From Anaerolineales bacterium (GTDB lineage Bacteria; Chloroflexota; Anaerolineae; Anaerolineales; UBA11579), in the NCBI GenBank assembly GCA_019637755.1, contig JAHBVC010000001.1, positions 558,001 through 622,000 on the forward strand: a stretch of DNA of 64,000 bases. Reading direction: 5' to 3'. The notes under the pieces were generated by a model. That model was not told the DNA's origin, made no database searches, and saw only the letters and a program-made list of their open reading frames with translations. Shown here piece after piece: positions 8,067 to 16,772 of the stretch (position 1 is the first letter of the stretch; the number at the start of each line of letters is the position of its first letter). The position numbers and the translations under genes were made by a program.

Positions 8067-8380
8067 GCTGCGGCGCCGGAGATCTGCTGGAGGATCAGCG
8101 CCTGCGCCTCGGCGCTCTCCATATCCATCACCGTCACCAATTTATCCCGCCCGGTCTGCCCGGCAACGATCTCGATGCGTGATTTCGCCACGCCGAGCAC
8201 CTTGGCCAGAAAATCAACCAGGGCTTCGTTGGCTTTGCCATCCACGGGCGGTGCGGTGAGACGAATCTTGATCGTATCGTCGGGCAAGATCTCCACGATC
8301 TCATTGCGGCTGGCGCGCGGCGTAACGCGAATGGCCAGTGCTGCCCCGTGGCGTCCGTCGCTGAGTCTGCGGCGCGTCAT
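8063..8380 (-). CDS. DUF167 family protein (YggU-like)
   Basis: A 105-residue protein with the family core IRVTPRASRNEIVEI, LTAPPVDGKANEALVDFLAK and GVAKSRIEIVAGQTGRDK. DUF167 proteins are small alpha/beta proteins often encoded beside yggT and yggS, as here. The start at 8380 lies three bases after the yggT stop. Last gene of the operon beginning at ccdA. Function unknown in general. Confidence 0.9.
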   Translation of the reverse strand: MTRRRLSDGRHGAALAIRVTPRASRNEIVEILPDDTIKIRLTAPPVDGKANEALVDFLAKVLGVAKSRIEIVAGQTGRDKLVTVMDMESAEAQALILQQISGAAA

Positions 8381-8383
8381 GGC

Positions 8384-8626
8384 TTAGCGAAAGGCATTGA
8401 TGACGATCGTGCTGAGCAACTGCAGCAGGATCAGCAGTACCAGCGGGCTGAAATCGAGCATGCCCGTGGAAGGCAAGATGCGCCGGATGGGCGCCAGCAT
8501 CGGCTCGACGATGCGATCCAGGGCGCGGCGCAGCGGGTGATACGGATCCATAAAGTAGCTCAGCACCACATCAATGATCACAATCCAACTGAGTATTCGA
8601 AAAAGCAGCGTGATGGCAAATTCCAT
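8384..8626 (-). CDS. YggT family membrane protein
   Basis: An 80-residue protein with two hydrophobic helices and the YggT signature between them: DVVLSYFMDPYHPLRRALDR then EPMLAPIRRILPSTGMLDFS. YggT proteins are small inner-membrane proteins often encoded with yggS. A role in osmotic tolerance or in cell-division protein positioning has been proposed in other bacteria. It starts two bases after the yggS stop, so it is almost certainly co-transcribed. Confidence 0.9.
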   Translation of the reverse strand: MEFAITLLFRILSWIVIIDVVLSYFMDPYHPLRRALDRIVEPMLAPIRRILPSTGMLDFSPLVLLILLQLLSTIVINAFR

Positions 8627-8628
8627 GG

Positions 8629-9357
8629 TTACTTCGTCTCCTCGGCGTTGGGGCGCGGCCCCATCAGCGCTTCGCCAATGCGTACTAGCGTAGCCCCTTC
8701 CAGCACGGCGGCTTCATAATCATTGCTCATCCCCATTGAAAGCTCGGGGAGCGGCTGGCCCAGGCGCTGGGCCAACGCATCACGCAGCTGGCGCGTGCGC
8801 TCAAAATAGGGGCGCGCCTCCTCTGGGCGGGCGGTGATCGGCGCCATGCTCATCAAGCCGCGCAGCTCCAGGCCTTGCAGCCCGGCCACCACATGCGCAT
8901 CGGCAAAGAATTCTGCCGGGTCCTGCGCACACGCCCAGCCCTGCTTGGTGATCTCACCGCTGACATTGCATTCGAGCAGCACGGGCAAACGCTGGCCGCG
9001 TTCCTGGGCGAAGCGATGCAAGCGTTCGGCCAGGCGCAAGCTATCCACCGAATGGACGATGGAAAAATGCTCGCTGACCTCGCGCGCCTTGCGGCTTTGC
9101 ACATGGCCGATCATGTGCCATTGTACATCTGGGCTGGCGGCCAGCGCCACTTGCTTGTGGCGCGCTTCTGCCAGGTAACTCTCACCGATTTGGGTAACTC
9201 CCAATGCCAACAGGGCCTGCAATGCCTCCAGCGGGTGGCCTTTGGTCACTGCCACCAGGGTGACGCTGGCGGCTGGGCGGCCGGCTTGTTCGGCTGCCGC
9301 CTGGATGCGCTGGCGCACTGCGGCCAAATTCTGGGCAAGACGCGCGGAGTAGCTCAT
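8629..9357 (-). CDS. yggS: YggS/PROSC family PLP-binding protein
   Basis: A protein of 242 residues when started at MSYSARLAQNLAAVRQRI (9357). That ATG overlaps the TGA of pgeF in an ATGA junction, which argues against the longer frame from 9447. The PLP lysine lies in VTLVAVTKGHPLEALQALL. IGESYLAEARHKQ, WHMIGHVQSRKA and LRGLMSMAP are family motifs, and SMGMSNDYEAA near the end binds the phosphate. YggS maintains vitamin B6 homeostasis in the cytoplasm. Confidence 0.93.
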   Translation of the reverse strand: MSYSARLAQNLAAVRQRIQAAAEQAGRPAASVTLVAVTKGHPLEALQALLALGVTQIGESYLAEARHKQVALAASPDVQWHMIGHVQSRKAREVSEHFSIVHSVDSLRLAERLHRFAQERGQRLPVLLECNVSGEITKQGWACAQDPAEFFADAHVVAGLQGLELRGLMSMAPITARPEEARPYFERTRQLRDALAQRLGQPLPELSMGMSNDYEAAVLEGATLVRIGEALMGPRPNAEETK

Positions 9358-10139
9358 GTGGCCAGGGTGATCAATGCGCCGAAACGGCCCGTGCGCCCGC
9401 CAGACGCGCGGTGTGAGAACCAATCCTGCGGCTGGCTGGCAGTACACAGATCAGCGCTTTCAATGTGGGTTACCCCGGCGGCCTGCAAGGCCAGGCAATT
9501 GGCCGCCACCAGATCAAAGTGTGGCTTGCCATCCAGCACGGGCAGCAGCGCGGCCGCCTGGCTGCCAAAGGCCGCCTGCACCGCGCGCACCACGTCTTCA
9601 CCCACTTCGTAGCGCGCGGTGGAAATGCACGGGCCGATCGCCGCCAGCAGGTCTTGCGGGCGGCTGCCGTAGTGCGTGCCCAGCGCGGCCACCGCCGCGG
9701 CGGCCACCCGCGCCACGCTGCCGCGCCAGCCGGCATGCGCCAGCGCCACCGCACCGCGCTGCGCATCGGCCAGCAGCACCGGCACGCAATCGGCATAGCG
9801 CATGAACAGGGTTACGGCAGGTTGATCGGTAATGATGATGTCCGCCTTTTCGGGGCGCTGGTTTGCGGGGCGCGGCGCCTGGGCCACCAATACCTCGCGG
9901 CCGTGCACCAGCCAGCTATCGAAGAGGCTATCGGGAGCACAGCCGCACGCGGCGAAGGCGCGCTGCAGGTTCTGGCGCACGAGCTCAGGCTCATCCCCCA
10001 CCGTGGCCCCAACATTGAGGCTATCGTAGGGTGCGGCGCTCACCCCGCCCTGGCGGGTAAAGATGGCATGCCGGATGCCTGCCGCAGCAAACCCTTCAAA
10101 GGTCAGGTAACGCAGGCCCTGCGCGGCGTGAAACGGCAT
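9354..10139 (-). CDS. pgeF: Peptidoglycan editing factor / multicopper-oxidase-like (YlmD/YfiH family)
   Basis: A 261-residue protein. Metal ligands are H79 (WLVHG), C118 (RYADCVPVLL) and H135 (LAHAGWRGS). AAIGPCISTARYEVGEDV and DWFSHRASGGRTGRFGALI complete the family pattern. PgeF removes misincorporated residues from the peptidoglycan precursor. Related proteins also act on purine nucleosides. It starts in a TGATG overlap with the glutaredoxin/DUF2085 gene and ends in an ATGA overlap with yggS, so it sits mid-operon. Confidence 0.93.
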   Translation of the reverse strand: MPFHAAQGLRYLTFEGFAAAGIRHAIFTRQGGVSAAPYDSLNVGATVGDEPELVRQNLQRAFAACGCAPDSLFDSWLVHGREVLVAQAPRPANQRPEKADIIITDQPAVTLFMRYADCVPVLLADAQRGAVALAHAGWRGSVARVAAAAVAALGTHYGSRPQDLLAAIGPCISTARYEVGEDVVRAVQAAFGSQAAALLPVLDGKPHFDLVAANCLALQAAGVTHIESADLCTASQPQDWFSHRASGGRTGRFGALITLAT

Positions 10140-11125
10140 CAGCGGGTTTTTGTTTTGCCACGCAGGCGGGCGGCTTTGGCAGCCGTCTGCACACGCGTCT
10201 CTTCGAAGGATTCGTCGAGCAAGGGGATGCCAAACCAGGCAGTCATAAAACCGAAGATGGCACCGGTGAGGATGCGTAACTGTGGCGTACTCTCACGGTA
10301 CTGCCAGAGGTCAAAACCGGGAATCTGGCTGAGCAATTGGCTGAACCCATCGATAGCGATTGGCAAGATGCCCAGGGCCACCCACAGCATCCAATGCAAT
10401 GGGCGGATGCGCCGGCCGCTGGCAGCGAAGATCAAGCCGAAGAGCAGGATGGCGCTGTAGATAGCAATATCGCGCTGGCAGAAGGCCACTTTGTAGCCCA
10501 CCTGCTCATTACCGATAAAGCTGCGCGCCGCCCACATATCTTCTCCATCCAGGCCGGTGGCCTCTTCATAGGTAGTCAGCCCTTGCATATCTGCCGCGGC
10601 ACGCGGGTAGACCGGCTGGTCGCCAAACAAGAACACGGAGCGGAAGGCCATCTGGTGGCATACCGCGCCATAGGTGGAGTAGATCGGGCGCGCCAAGCCA
10701 GGATAGCCCGCATTCATCAGCACCGGGGCGAGGAACGGCAACCCAACATAGAGGGCGATCAGCAGATTGAGCACCGCTAGATAATGGCGGCCGAGAAAGC
10801 GAGCGATTTTATCCGTTGTGTTCATATGAGCCCCACGCGCTTTGCGCTGAATGTATTTGGGATCGGTTTGCAACTGCTCGGCGCGATCGTGCGCGGCGGC
10901 CAGCGTCATTTGCAGCTTTTGGCGGTCAAACGGCGCTTCCAGTACATAGGGGCCGGCTTGCACCACCGGCACGCGCGTGCCAAACGATTTCTGCAGATCT
11001 GCGTCGTCTTCGATGTTGACCAGGGCCAGCGTGTGCGGGATGCTGGCCTGCAAGCTCTCGAGGTCTTGCTTGGCCTGCACGCACAACGAACAGTTGTCCT
11101 TCGTGTATAGGGTGACAGTGATCAT
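10139..11125 (-). CDS. Glutaredoxin-like/DUF2085 fusion membrane protein
   Basis: A 328-residue protein. Residues 1-85 are a glutaredoxin/DUF836-like domain with a CSLC redox pair (C12, C15) and a cis-Pro region TRVPVVQ. Residues about 100-300 are a membrane DUF2085 domain with CHQMAFRSVFLFG (C156, H157), CQRDIAIYSAILLFGL (C216) and GFSQLL. The domains are in one frame. Met101 (MNTTDKIARF) could be an internal start for DUF2085 alone at 10825. Start and stop overlap both neighbours by one base (TAATG and TGATG). The setting beside CcdA and a TlpA-like protein suggests a membrane thiol or quinone redox role. This is inference. Confidence 0.85.
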   Translation of the reverse strand: MITVTLYTKDNCSLCVQAKQDLESLQASIPHTLALVNIEDDADLQKSFGTRVPVVQAGPYVLEAPFDRQKLQMTLAAAHDRAEQLQTDPKYIQRKARGAHMNTTDKIARFLGRHYLAVLNLLIALYVGLPFLAPVLMNAGYPGLARPIYSTYGAVCHQMAFRSVFLFGDQPVYPRAAADMQGLTTYEEATGLDGEDMWAARSFIGNEQVGYKVAFCQRDIAIYSAILLFGLIFAASGRRIRPLHWMLWVALGILPIAIDGFSQLLSQIPGFDLWQYRESTPQLRILTGAIFGFMTAWFGIPLLDESFEETRVQTAAKAARLRGKTKTR

Positions 11126-11607
11126 TAATTGGCGTCCATTTGCTGCAAATAGCGATCGATCTGAGCCGCGCTCAACTCGCCGATGTGGAAGACGCGGATC
11201 ACGCCCTGAGCATCCACCAGGAAGCTGCTGGGGTAGCCGCGCACGCGGTAGAGCTCCTGCACGGCGCCGTCACGATCCAGCGCCACGGGCAGCTCCACCC
11301 CGATCTCAGCCAGAAATCCTTGCACCTGCTGGTTGGATTCAGCGAAGTTGATCGCTACCACGGCGAAATCGCCCTGATTATAACGTGCCTGGATCGCCGG
11401 CATTTCTTCGCGGCAAGGGCCACACCAGGTGGCCCAGAAGTTTAGCAGCACGCGCTGGCCGCGCAATTCACTCAGGCGCAGCGTAGTGCCATCCAGCATC
11501 GGCAGGGTGAAATCCGGCGCCTGGGCGCCCACCACCGGTTCGCTGGCCGGCAGCGGCGCACAGGCGGCCAGGCTGGCCAGCAGCACCAGTAAGCAAAGGC
11601 GCCTCAC
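11125..11607 (-). CDS. TlpA-like thioredoxin-fold lipoprotein
   Basis: A protein of 160 residues started at GTG 11607, in a GTGA overlap with the ccdA stop. This gives a clean lipoprotein signal (LCLLVLLASLAAC, lipid Cys16). A longer frame from 11715 would bury that signal. The thioredoxin fold carries NFWATWCGPCREEMP (C62, C65) and GYPSSFLVDAQG with the cis-Pro. TlpA/ResA proteins keep extracytoplasmic cysteines reduced, often for cytochrome c maturation, using electrons from CcdA, which is the gene directly upstream. Confidence 0.92.
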   Translation of the reverse strand: MRRLCLLVLLASLAACAPLPASEPVVGAQAPDFTLPMLDGTTLRLSELRGQRVLLNFWATWCGPCREEMPAIQARYNQGDFAVVAINFAESNQQVQGFLAEIGVELPVALDRDGAVQELYRVRGYPSSFLVDAQGVIRVFHIGELSAAQIDRYLQQMDAN

Positions 11608-12500
11608 CCGCGCCCCACCCCGGCGGCAAACAAGAGCGCCATCACCACGATGCTGACGCCACTGCCGATCAGCCACCATTCGCCAAATTTGCGCCCGCGA
11701 CGCTGGGCCAGCCAACCCACGCCCAGGCCCAGCGCGGCGCTGGCCAGCAAGCCCAGCAGCATCTGCAAGCCAATGCGGCCTTCTTCCATCGTTTCGAAGA
11801 AGAAGCCTAAGCTGGCCAGGGTCTGGAAGCGGCCGGTGAGCAACAACACGCCGAGCGCGATGAGCACCAGGCCGGTGATGCGCTCCACATAATGGCTGAG
11901 GCGCGCGTAGCGGCGCACTACCGTGCTGATCCAGCCCACCTGGGTGGCGGCCACCAGGAAGGGAATGGCCAGCCCGGCCGAGTAGGCGCTCAGCAGCCGC
12001 GCCCCGGTGCCCAGCTCCGCGCTGTTGAAGGCCAGGGTGAGGATCGAGCCGAGTACCGGCCCCACGCAGGGCACCCAGCCGGCGGAGAAGAACACGCCCA
12101 TCATCGCCGAGGAGAGGAAGCCGCGCCCGGCCTGAATGCTGGCCTGGGCGCGCAGCTCGTAATCCAACCAGCGAATACGCAATATGCCGCTGAGGTGCAA
12201 ACCAAACAGGATGACCACGATGCCGCCCAGCTGCGCCAGCAAGCGTGAGAACGAGAAGAGGATGTGGCCTAAGGCGGCGGAGAACAGGCCAAGCAGAATG
12301 AACACCACGCTAAAACCGAGCACAAAGGCCAGGCCGTGCAGAAAGCTGAGCCAGGTGCGGCGCTCTGCGGGTGCGTCGGTGGCGGCGGCGCGCCCGCTAA
12401 GGTAGCCGACGTAGACCGGCACCAATACAAATACACACGGAGACAAAAAAGACGCCAACCCGGCCAGGAAGGCTAACCACATACTGGGGATCGGGATCAT
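11604..12500 (-). CDS. ccdA: Cytochrome c biogenesis thiol transporter CcdA
   Basis: A 298-residue protein with about eight hydrophobic helices. The redox cysteines are C22 in SFLSPCVFVLVPVYVGYLSG and C145 in SAGWVPCVGPVLGSILTLAF, the two hallmarks of CcdA/DsbD-beta. It moves reducing equivalents from cytoplasmic thioredoxin to extracytoplasmic thioredoxin-like proteins such as the lipoprotein encoded next. It begins eight bases after the L,D-transpeptidase stop, so both may share a transcript. Confidence 0.95.
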   Translation of the reverse strand: MIPIPSMWLAFLAGLASFLSPCVFVLVPVYVGYLSGRAAATDAPAERRTWLSFLHGLAFVLGFSVVFILLGLFSAALGHILFSFSRLLAQLGGIVVILFGLHLSGILRIRWLDYELRAQASIQAGRGFLSSAMMGVFFSAGWVPCVGPVLGSILTLAFNSAELGTGARLLSAYSAGLAIPFLVAATQVGWISTVVRRYARLSHYVERITGLVLIALGVLLLTGRFQTLASLGFFFETMEEGRIGLQMLLGLLASAALGLGVGWLAQRRGRKFGEWWLIGSGVSIVVMALLFAAGVGRG

Positions 12501-12508
12501 GCCGGGCC

Positions 12509-13612
12509 TTAGCTCTGGACGATGCGCACGCTGGTACCGGCCACCTGGTCAATCTTGCCGGGTACATAGTCCACCTGCGGCGAACTCCAGCGGAAGACCC
12601 ACTTGGCGTCCTCTGGCGTGGCGTTGATGCAGCCGGCCGAGGTGCGCTCACCATAGTTGTTGTGCCAGTAGCAGGCATGGATGGCAATGCCGCCCGTGGC
12701 GACGAAGGTGCACCAGCCAATGCCGGCCAGGTCATAACCGGCACCAGAAGTGCCGCCGGCCATGGTGGTGGCCACGTATTTCATATACACGCGCAGGTAG
12801 TCGCCCACGGGGGTCAGCCCGGCGCCATCTTCGCCATCACGTCCGGTGGAGACGCGGCAAAAGTACACCTCGCGGCCGTTCTCGTAACAAGACATGGTTT
12901 GGCGGGCAATGTTGATCAGGATCTGCTTGTCTTCGACTTCGGGCGAGATCGGGCTGATGTCTTCGGGGTGGATGGGGCGGAAGGCACTGGCAGGCGCCCA
13001 GAAGTGATCCCCCCAACCGCCGTGGCGGTCATAGACGTGATATTGCACTTCGCCGTTGGGGCCACTGCGCAAGTCATCCACCCACAGCACCTGGCCGTAA
13101 TACAAACGAATGGGCCAGTTGTGCTGCACCAAAAAACGAATGCGCGGCCCGGCGGGCGCGTTGGCATTTACTAGCTCCACTTCTACATACGGCTGGGTAA
13201 CTTCCATCCATATGCCCGGCCCTTCGCCGTACTCCGGCAGCGCCGCCAGCGGTTCATTGATGATGTTTTTCACCGGCTGCAAAAACGGTGCCCACACGTA
13301 GCCCTGCGGCGTTTCGATCCAGCGTTGGTTGCGCAAACCGCTGGCGCTGCCCACCACCTCGCGCAACCAGGGCACCACGGTATCGCCGGAGAGCTGGCCG
13401 ACCTCGGCCGCTTCGCGGCTGGGGGCGGCGCGCAGATACACATAGCGGTCGAGCTCCTCCACCACGCGCCCCAGGCGCTCCGCCTGCGGGAACGGCGCCT
13501 GCCAGGCGGGCTGCGCTACAGCCGCGCCGAGTGGGCGCAGCGCCAGCGCACCCAGGCCGAGGCCACCCAGTTTTAGGAACTCTTGTCGATTGAGAGGGGA
13601 ACGTGCAGACAT
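12509..13612 (-). CDS. Exported L,D-transpeptidase (YkuD family)
   Basis: A 367-residue protein. The N-terminus NRQEFLKLGGLGLGALALRP is a short signal sequence of anchor or Tat-like type, without a clear twin Arg. Residues about 50-110 resemble an SH3-like segment (YLRAAPSREAAEVGQLSGDT). The YkuD domain is C-terminal, with catalytic IAIHACYWHNNYGERTSAGC, the nucleophile being C328. It probably forms 3-3 cross-links in peptidoglycan or attaches proteins to it. The ATG is preceded by TAGAAT with six bases between, so the transcript may be leaderless. Confidence 0.92.
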   Translation of the reverse strand: MSARSPLNRQEFLKLGGLGLGALALRPLGAAVAQPAWQAPFPQAERLGRVVEELDRYVYLRAAPSREAAEVGQLSGDTVVPWLREVVGSASGLRNQRWIETPQGYVWAPFLQPVKNIINEPLAALPEYGEGPGIWMEVTQPYVEVELVNANAPAGPRIRFLVQHNWPIRLYYGQVLWVDDLRSGPNGEVQYHVYDRHGGWGDHFWAPASAFRPIHPEDISPISPEVEDKQILINIARQTMSCYENGREVYFCRVSTGRDGEDGAGLTPVGDYLRVYMKYVATTMAGGTSGAGYDLAGIGWCTFVATGGIAIHACYWHNNYGERTSAGCINATPEDAKWVFRWSSPQVDYVPGKIDQVAGTSVRIVQS

Positions 13613-13618
13613 AGGCGT

Positions 13619-13624
13619 ATTCTA
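13619..13624 (-). promoter_or_regulatory. Leaderless-type -10 element for the L,D-transpeptidase
   Basis: Minus-strand TAGAAT, then ACGCCT, then ATG at 13612. No ribosome binding site is visible. Confidence 0.55.
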
Positions 13625-13639
13625 TCGCAGGCGGATGAA

Positions 13640-13671
13640 ACGAAAATGAAGGGCGGGGCATAGCCCCGCCC
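13640..13671 (-). terminator. Terminator after copA
   Basis: GGGCGGGGC (13651-13659) and GCCCCGCCC (13663-13671) form a 9-bp stem with a 3-base loop. Read on the minus strand, the downstream side is T-rich (TTCATTTTCG). It ends the csoR-copZ-copA transcript. Confidence 0.7.
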
Positions 13672-13678
13672 TCGCCAA

Positions 13679-16093
13679 CTAGATCTTGGCCTTGCGCAAG
13701 CGCAGGCTGTTACCGATCACGAAGATGTCACTCAATGCCATAGCGCCCGCCGCCAGGATCGGGCTGAGGAAGCCCAAGGCCGCCGCCGGGATGAGCAGGA
13801 TGTTGTAGATAAAGGCCCAGAACAGATTCTGCTTGATGGTGCGCAGGGTGCGCTTGGAGAGCGCAATCGCGCGGGGCACACCGCGCAGATCACCGGTCAT
13901 CAGCACCACCGGGGCGGTGGCCATGGCTACATCTGTGCCGGTGCCGATGGCAATGCCCAGATCGGCCTGCGCCAGCGCTGGGGCATCGTTGATGCCATCG
14001 CCCACCATCGCCACTTTGTGGCCCGCCGCCTGCAGCTGGGTCACCTCGGCGGCTTTCTGCTCCGGCAATACTTCGGCCAGCACATAATCCAGGCCAAGCT
14101 GGCGGCCTACCGCGTCGGCTACGCCGCGCGCATCACCGGTGATCATACCCACCTGCAAGCCCATGGCGTGCAACTCGTTGATCACCGCGTGCGCATGCTC
14201 TTTGAGCGTATCGGCCACGCCGAAGATCGCTGCCAGGCGCCCATCCACCGCAATATAGATCGCAGTCTTGCCTTCCTGGTGCAGGCGTTCGCCGGCACCG
14301 GCCAGATCGCCTAAGGCGATCTGGTGCGAGTGCATCAGGCCCAGGTTGCCGATCAGTACCTGGGCGCCTTCAAACTCGGCGGCCACGCCGCGGCCCGCCA
14401 AAGCTTCGAAGTGCGCCGGGCGGCTCAGCGGCAGCTCGCGGGCGTTGGCGGCGGCCACGATGGCCTCGCCCAGCGGATGCTCACTGGCATCTTCCACACT
14501 CGCCGCCAGGCGCAGCAACGCATCTTCGCCGGCGGGGTACTCGCCCAGCAGCACATCGGTGAGCGCCGGCTGGCCGCGGGTCAGCGTGCCGGTCTTGTCC
14601 AGCAGCACCATGGAAATATCGGCGGCCTGCTCCAGCGCTTCCCCCGATTTAATCAACACGCCCATCTCAGCGCCGCGCCCGCTGCCCACCATCACCGCGG
14701 TGGGCGTAGCCAGGCCCATGGCGCACGGGCAGGCGATCAGCAACACCGCGGCGGTGTTGATCAGGGCGCGCGTCAGCGTGGCATCCGGCGTACCGGTGGG
14801 GAAGACGAAGTACCACAACAAGAAGGTGATGCTGGCAATCACGATCACGGCCGGCACAAAGATTTCGGAGATCTTGTCGCCCAGCTTTTGGATCGGCGGG
14901 CGCGTGCTTTGAGCATGCTCCACCAGGCTGACGATCTGCGCCAGCGCAGTAGCCTTGCCCACCTTGGTGGCCTCGAAGATAATGCGCCCTTGTTTGTTGA
15001 GCGTAGCGCCGATGACTTCGTCACCGGGCGCCTTGCTTACCGGCAAAGATTCGCCGCTGATCATCGATTCGTCCGCCGAGCTCAGCCCTTCGAGCACGCG
15101 CCCATCCGCAGGGAACTTCTCGCCCGGGCGCACGATCACCTGGTCACCCACTTGCACTTCAGCGCTGGGGATCTCCAGCTCGACCCCGTTGCGCAGCACG
15201 CGTGCCAGCTTGGGCTGCAAGCCGATCAGCTTGCGGATGGCATCGCCGGTGCGGCCGCGGGCGTTCACTTCCAAATACTTGCCCACGCGGATCAGGGTGA
15301 TGATGGTGGCCGACGTTTCAAAGTAGCCGTGGCCGCTGAACATACCGAGCAGGATCGCCACAGAATAAAAGTACGCCACTGAGGAACCCAGGGCGACGAG
15401 CACATCCATGTTGGCGCTGCGGTTGCGCAGCGATTTGAACCCGTTGACGTAGTAGCTCCAGCCGGCGATGAATTGCACCGGAGTAGCCAGGGCGAAGAAC
15501 AACCAATCGACCCAGCCGGCATGCGCCCAGTGCCCGAAGAGGCCAAAATCGCGCCCCATCGAGAGGATGAACAGTGGCAGCGTGAACAACACGCTGAACC
15601 ACATCAGGCGGCGCTGCTTGGCGATCTCGCTGCGGCGCACGCCAGCTTCCACATCCTCGCCGGCGCTGGCAGCGGCCAGCTCAAAGCCGGCCGCCTTGGC
15701 GGCGGCACGCAGCTCGGCCTCGTTGACGATGGTGGGAATGTAGCGAATGCGCGCCTGCGCGCTCACCGGGTTGACCTGGGCATCCAGCACGCCATCCACC
15801 CCGCGCCAGGCGGCCTGCAAGCGGCGTGCGTCCGCCGGGTCATTCAAGTTAGTGACGGCCAGTTGCGCCTCACCACTGGCCACATCGTAGCCGGCCTTGC
15901 GGATGCGCGCCAGCATGGCATCCAGGTTCGCCTGGCTGGGATCGAACTCGACCGCAGCGCGCTCGCTGGAGAGGTTAACGCTGGCATGCGCCACCCCGGG
16001 CACTTTGTAGAGATTGCGTTCCACGGTGGAAACACAATTGGCACAGGTCATGCCCAGAATGGGCAAGTTGTATTGCTTGCTGGCAACAGCCAT
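13679..16093 (-). CDS. copA: Cu(+)-exporting P-type ATPase
   Basis: A protein of 804 residues from ATG 16093, which has AAGGAAG just upstream. An alternative GTG at 16111 adds six residues. The first HMA domain has GMTCANC (C17, C20). A second HMA-like domain (about 75-145) lacks its Cys pair. Core motifs in order are [23 protein letters not shown] with the phosphorylated Asp, SEHPLGEAI and [10 protein letters not shown]. The last helix reads [18 protein letters not shown], where the common CopA form has MxxSS. It pumps Cu(I) out of the cytoplasm. It is downstream of csoR and copZ and ends at a terminator. Confidence 0.95.
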   Translation of the reverse strand: MAVASKQYNLPILGMTCANCVSTVERNLYKVPGVAHASVNLSSERAAVEFDPSQANLDAMLARIRKAGYDVASGEAQLAVTNLNDPADARRLQAAWRGVDGVLDAQVNPVSAQARIRYIPTIVNEAELRAAAKAAGFELAAASAGEDVEAGVRRSEIAKQRRLMWFSVLFTLPLFILSMGRDFGLFGHWAHAGWVDWLFFALATPVQFIAGWSYYVNGFKSLRNRSANMDVLVALGSSVAYFYSVAILLGMFSGHGYFETSATIITLIRVGKYLEVNARGRTGDAIRKLIGLQPKLARVLRNGVELEIPSAEVQVGDQVIVRPGEKFPADGRVLEGLSSADESMISGESLPVSKAPGDEVIGATLNKQGRIIFEATKVGKATALAQIVSLVEHAQSTRPPIQKLGDKISEIFVPAVIVIASITFLLWYFVFPTGTPDATLTRALINTAAVLLIACPCAMGLATPTAVMVGSGRGAEMGVLIKSGEALEQAADISMVLLDKTGTLTRGQPALTDVLLGEYPAGEDALLRLAASVEDASEHPLGEAIVAAANARELPLSRPAHFEALAGRGVAAEFEGAQVLIGNLGLMHSHQIALGDLAGAGERLHQEGKTAIYIAVDGRLAAIFGVADTLKEHAHAVINELHAMGLQVGMITGDARGVADAVGRQLGLDYVLAEVLPEQKAAEVTQLQAAGHKVAMVGDGINDAPALAQADLGIAIGTGTDVAMATAPVVLMTGDLRGVPRAIALSKRTLRTIKQNLFWAFIYNILLIPAAALGFLSPILAAGAMALSDIFVIGNSLRLRKAKI

Positions 16094-16149
16094 AGCTGGC
16101 TTCCTTCTCACCGGCGGCGGACCCGCCGCCGGTGTGCTGGGTGCGGCGC

Positions 16150-16353
16150 TTAGGCCACCGGGTAATTGATTTCGGCGAGCAGCGCCTTGACCGACTCGTC
16201 GGTGGCTGGTTCCACAAAGCGCACCATTACCTTTTTATCCTCGAGGCTGGCTTTCACAGCTTCCACACCGGGCAGTTCGGCCAGCTCGTTCTCGATGGTT
16301 TGGGTGCAATGCCCGCAGTGGATCTTGGGAACGTTATAGACAATCGTGTTCAT
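16150..16353 (-). CDS. copZ: Copper chaperone, heavy-metal-associated domain
   Basis: A 67-residue single HMA domain with the metal loop [12 protein letters not shown], in which HCGHC replaces the usual MTCxxC. The beta-alpha-beta-beta-alpha-beta pattern is complete, ending INYPVA. It delivers Cu(I) to CopA, whose gene follows. The start has GGAGAAAC upstream. The gene lies between csoR and copA, and all three are probably controlled from the operator at 16657-16685. Confidence 0.9.
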   Translation of the reverse strand: MNTIVYNVPKIHCGHCTQTIENELAELPGVEAVKASLEDKKVMVRFVEPATDESVKALLAEINYPVA

Positions 16354-16373
16354 GGTGTTTCTCCTTGTGGTCC

Positions 16374-16643
16374 TCAGACCTTGGTAGCCGCCTGGTACAC
16401 CTCGGCGATTTCGGCAAGCACGCGTTCGCGTTCGGCCGCATCTTCGCCGCGCACCGCGGTGATGACACAGGAATGCATATGCTCTTCGAGCACGATCTGG
16501 CTCACCTTGTTGAGGGCGGCCTGGGTAGCCTGAATCTGCCGAATGATGTCAATGCAATAGGCGCCATCATCCACCATGCGCTGGATGCCGCGCACATGCC
16601 CTTCGATCGTCTTCAAGCGTTTGCTGGCTTGTGCATGCTGCAT
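16374..16643 (-). CDS. csoR: Copper-sensing repressor CsoR
   Basis: A protein of 89 residues from ATG 16643, with AGGAGGTGTGT directly upstream. A longer frame to 16730 would translate through the operator and is rejected. The all-helical DUF156 fold shows RLKTIEGHVRGIQRMV, the metal Cys in GAYCIDIIRQ, and His and Cys in EEHMHSCV at the CsoR spacing (HxxxC). The C-H-C ligand set identifies a Cu(I) sensor rather than RcnR or FrmR. It represses the operon until copper binds. Confidence 0.92.
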   Translation of the reverse strand: MQHAQASKRLKTIEGHVRGIQRMVDDGAYCIDIIRQIQATQAALNKVSQIVLEEHMHSCVITAVRGEDAAERERVLAEIAEVYQAATKV

Positions 16644-16656
16644 ACACACCTCCTGA

Positions 16657-16685
16657 ATACCCCCCCCCCCATATGGGGTGGGTAT
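16657..16685 (-). promoter_or_regulatory. CsoR operator
   Basis: ATACCC at the left edge and GGGTAT at the right edge flank a core CCCCATATGGGG. This is the G/C-rich inverted repeat expected of CsoR operators. It lies 14 bases upstream of the csoR start codon. Left and right half-sites are unequal: the left arm is an unbroken run of 11 C, the right arm reads GGGGTGGGTAT. Minus-strand TATACT at 16689-16694 could be the -10 element just upstream. Confidence 0.75.
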
Positions 16686-16772
16686 AGAAAGTATAGCGCG
16701 CCGCGCGGTTAAATGCAAGGGCCGCTGCATTTCAGGCAGCAGCCGCGTGATTGACCTGGTGTAGTGAATGTG

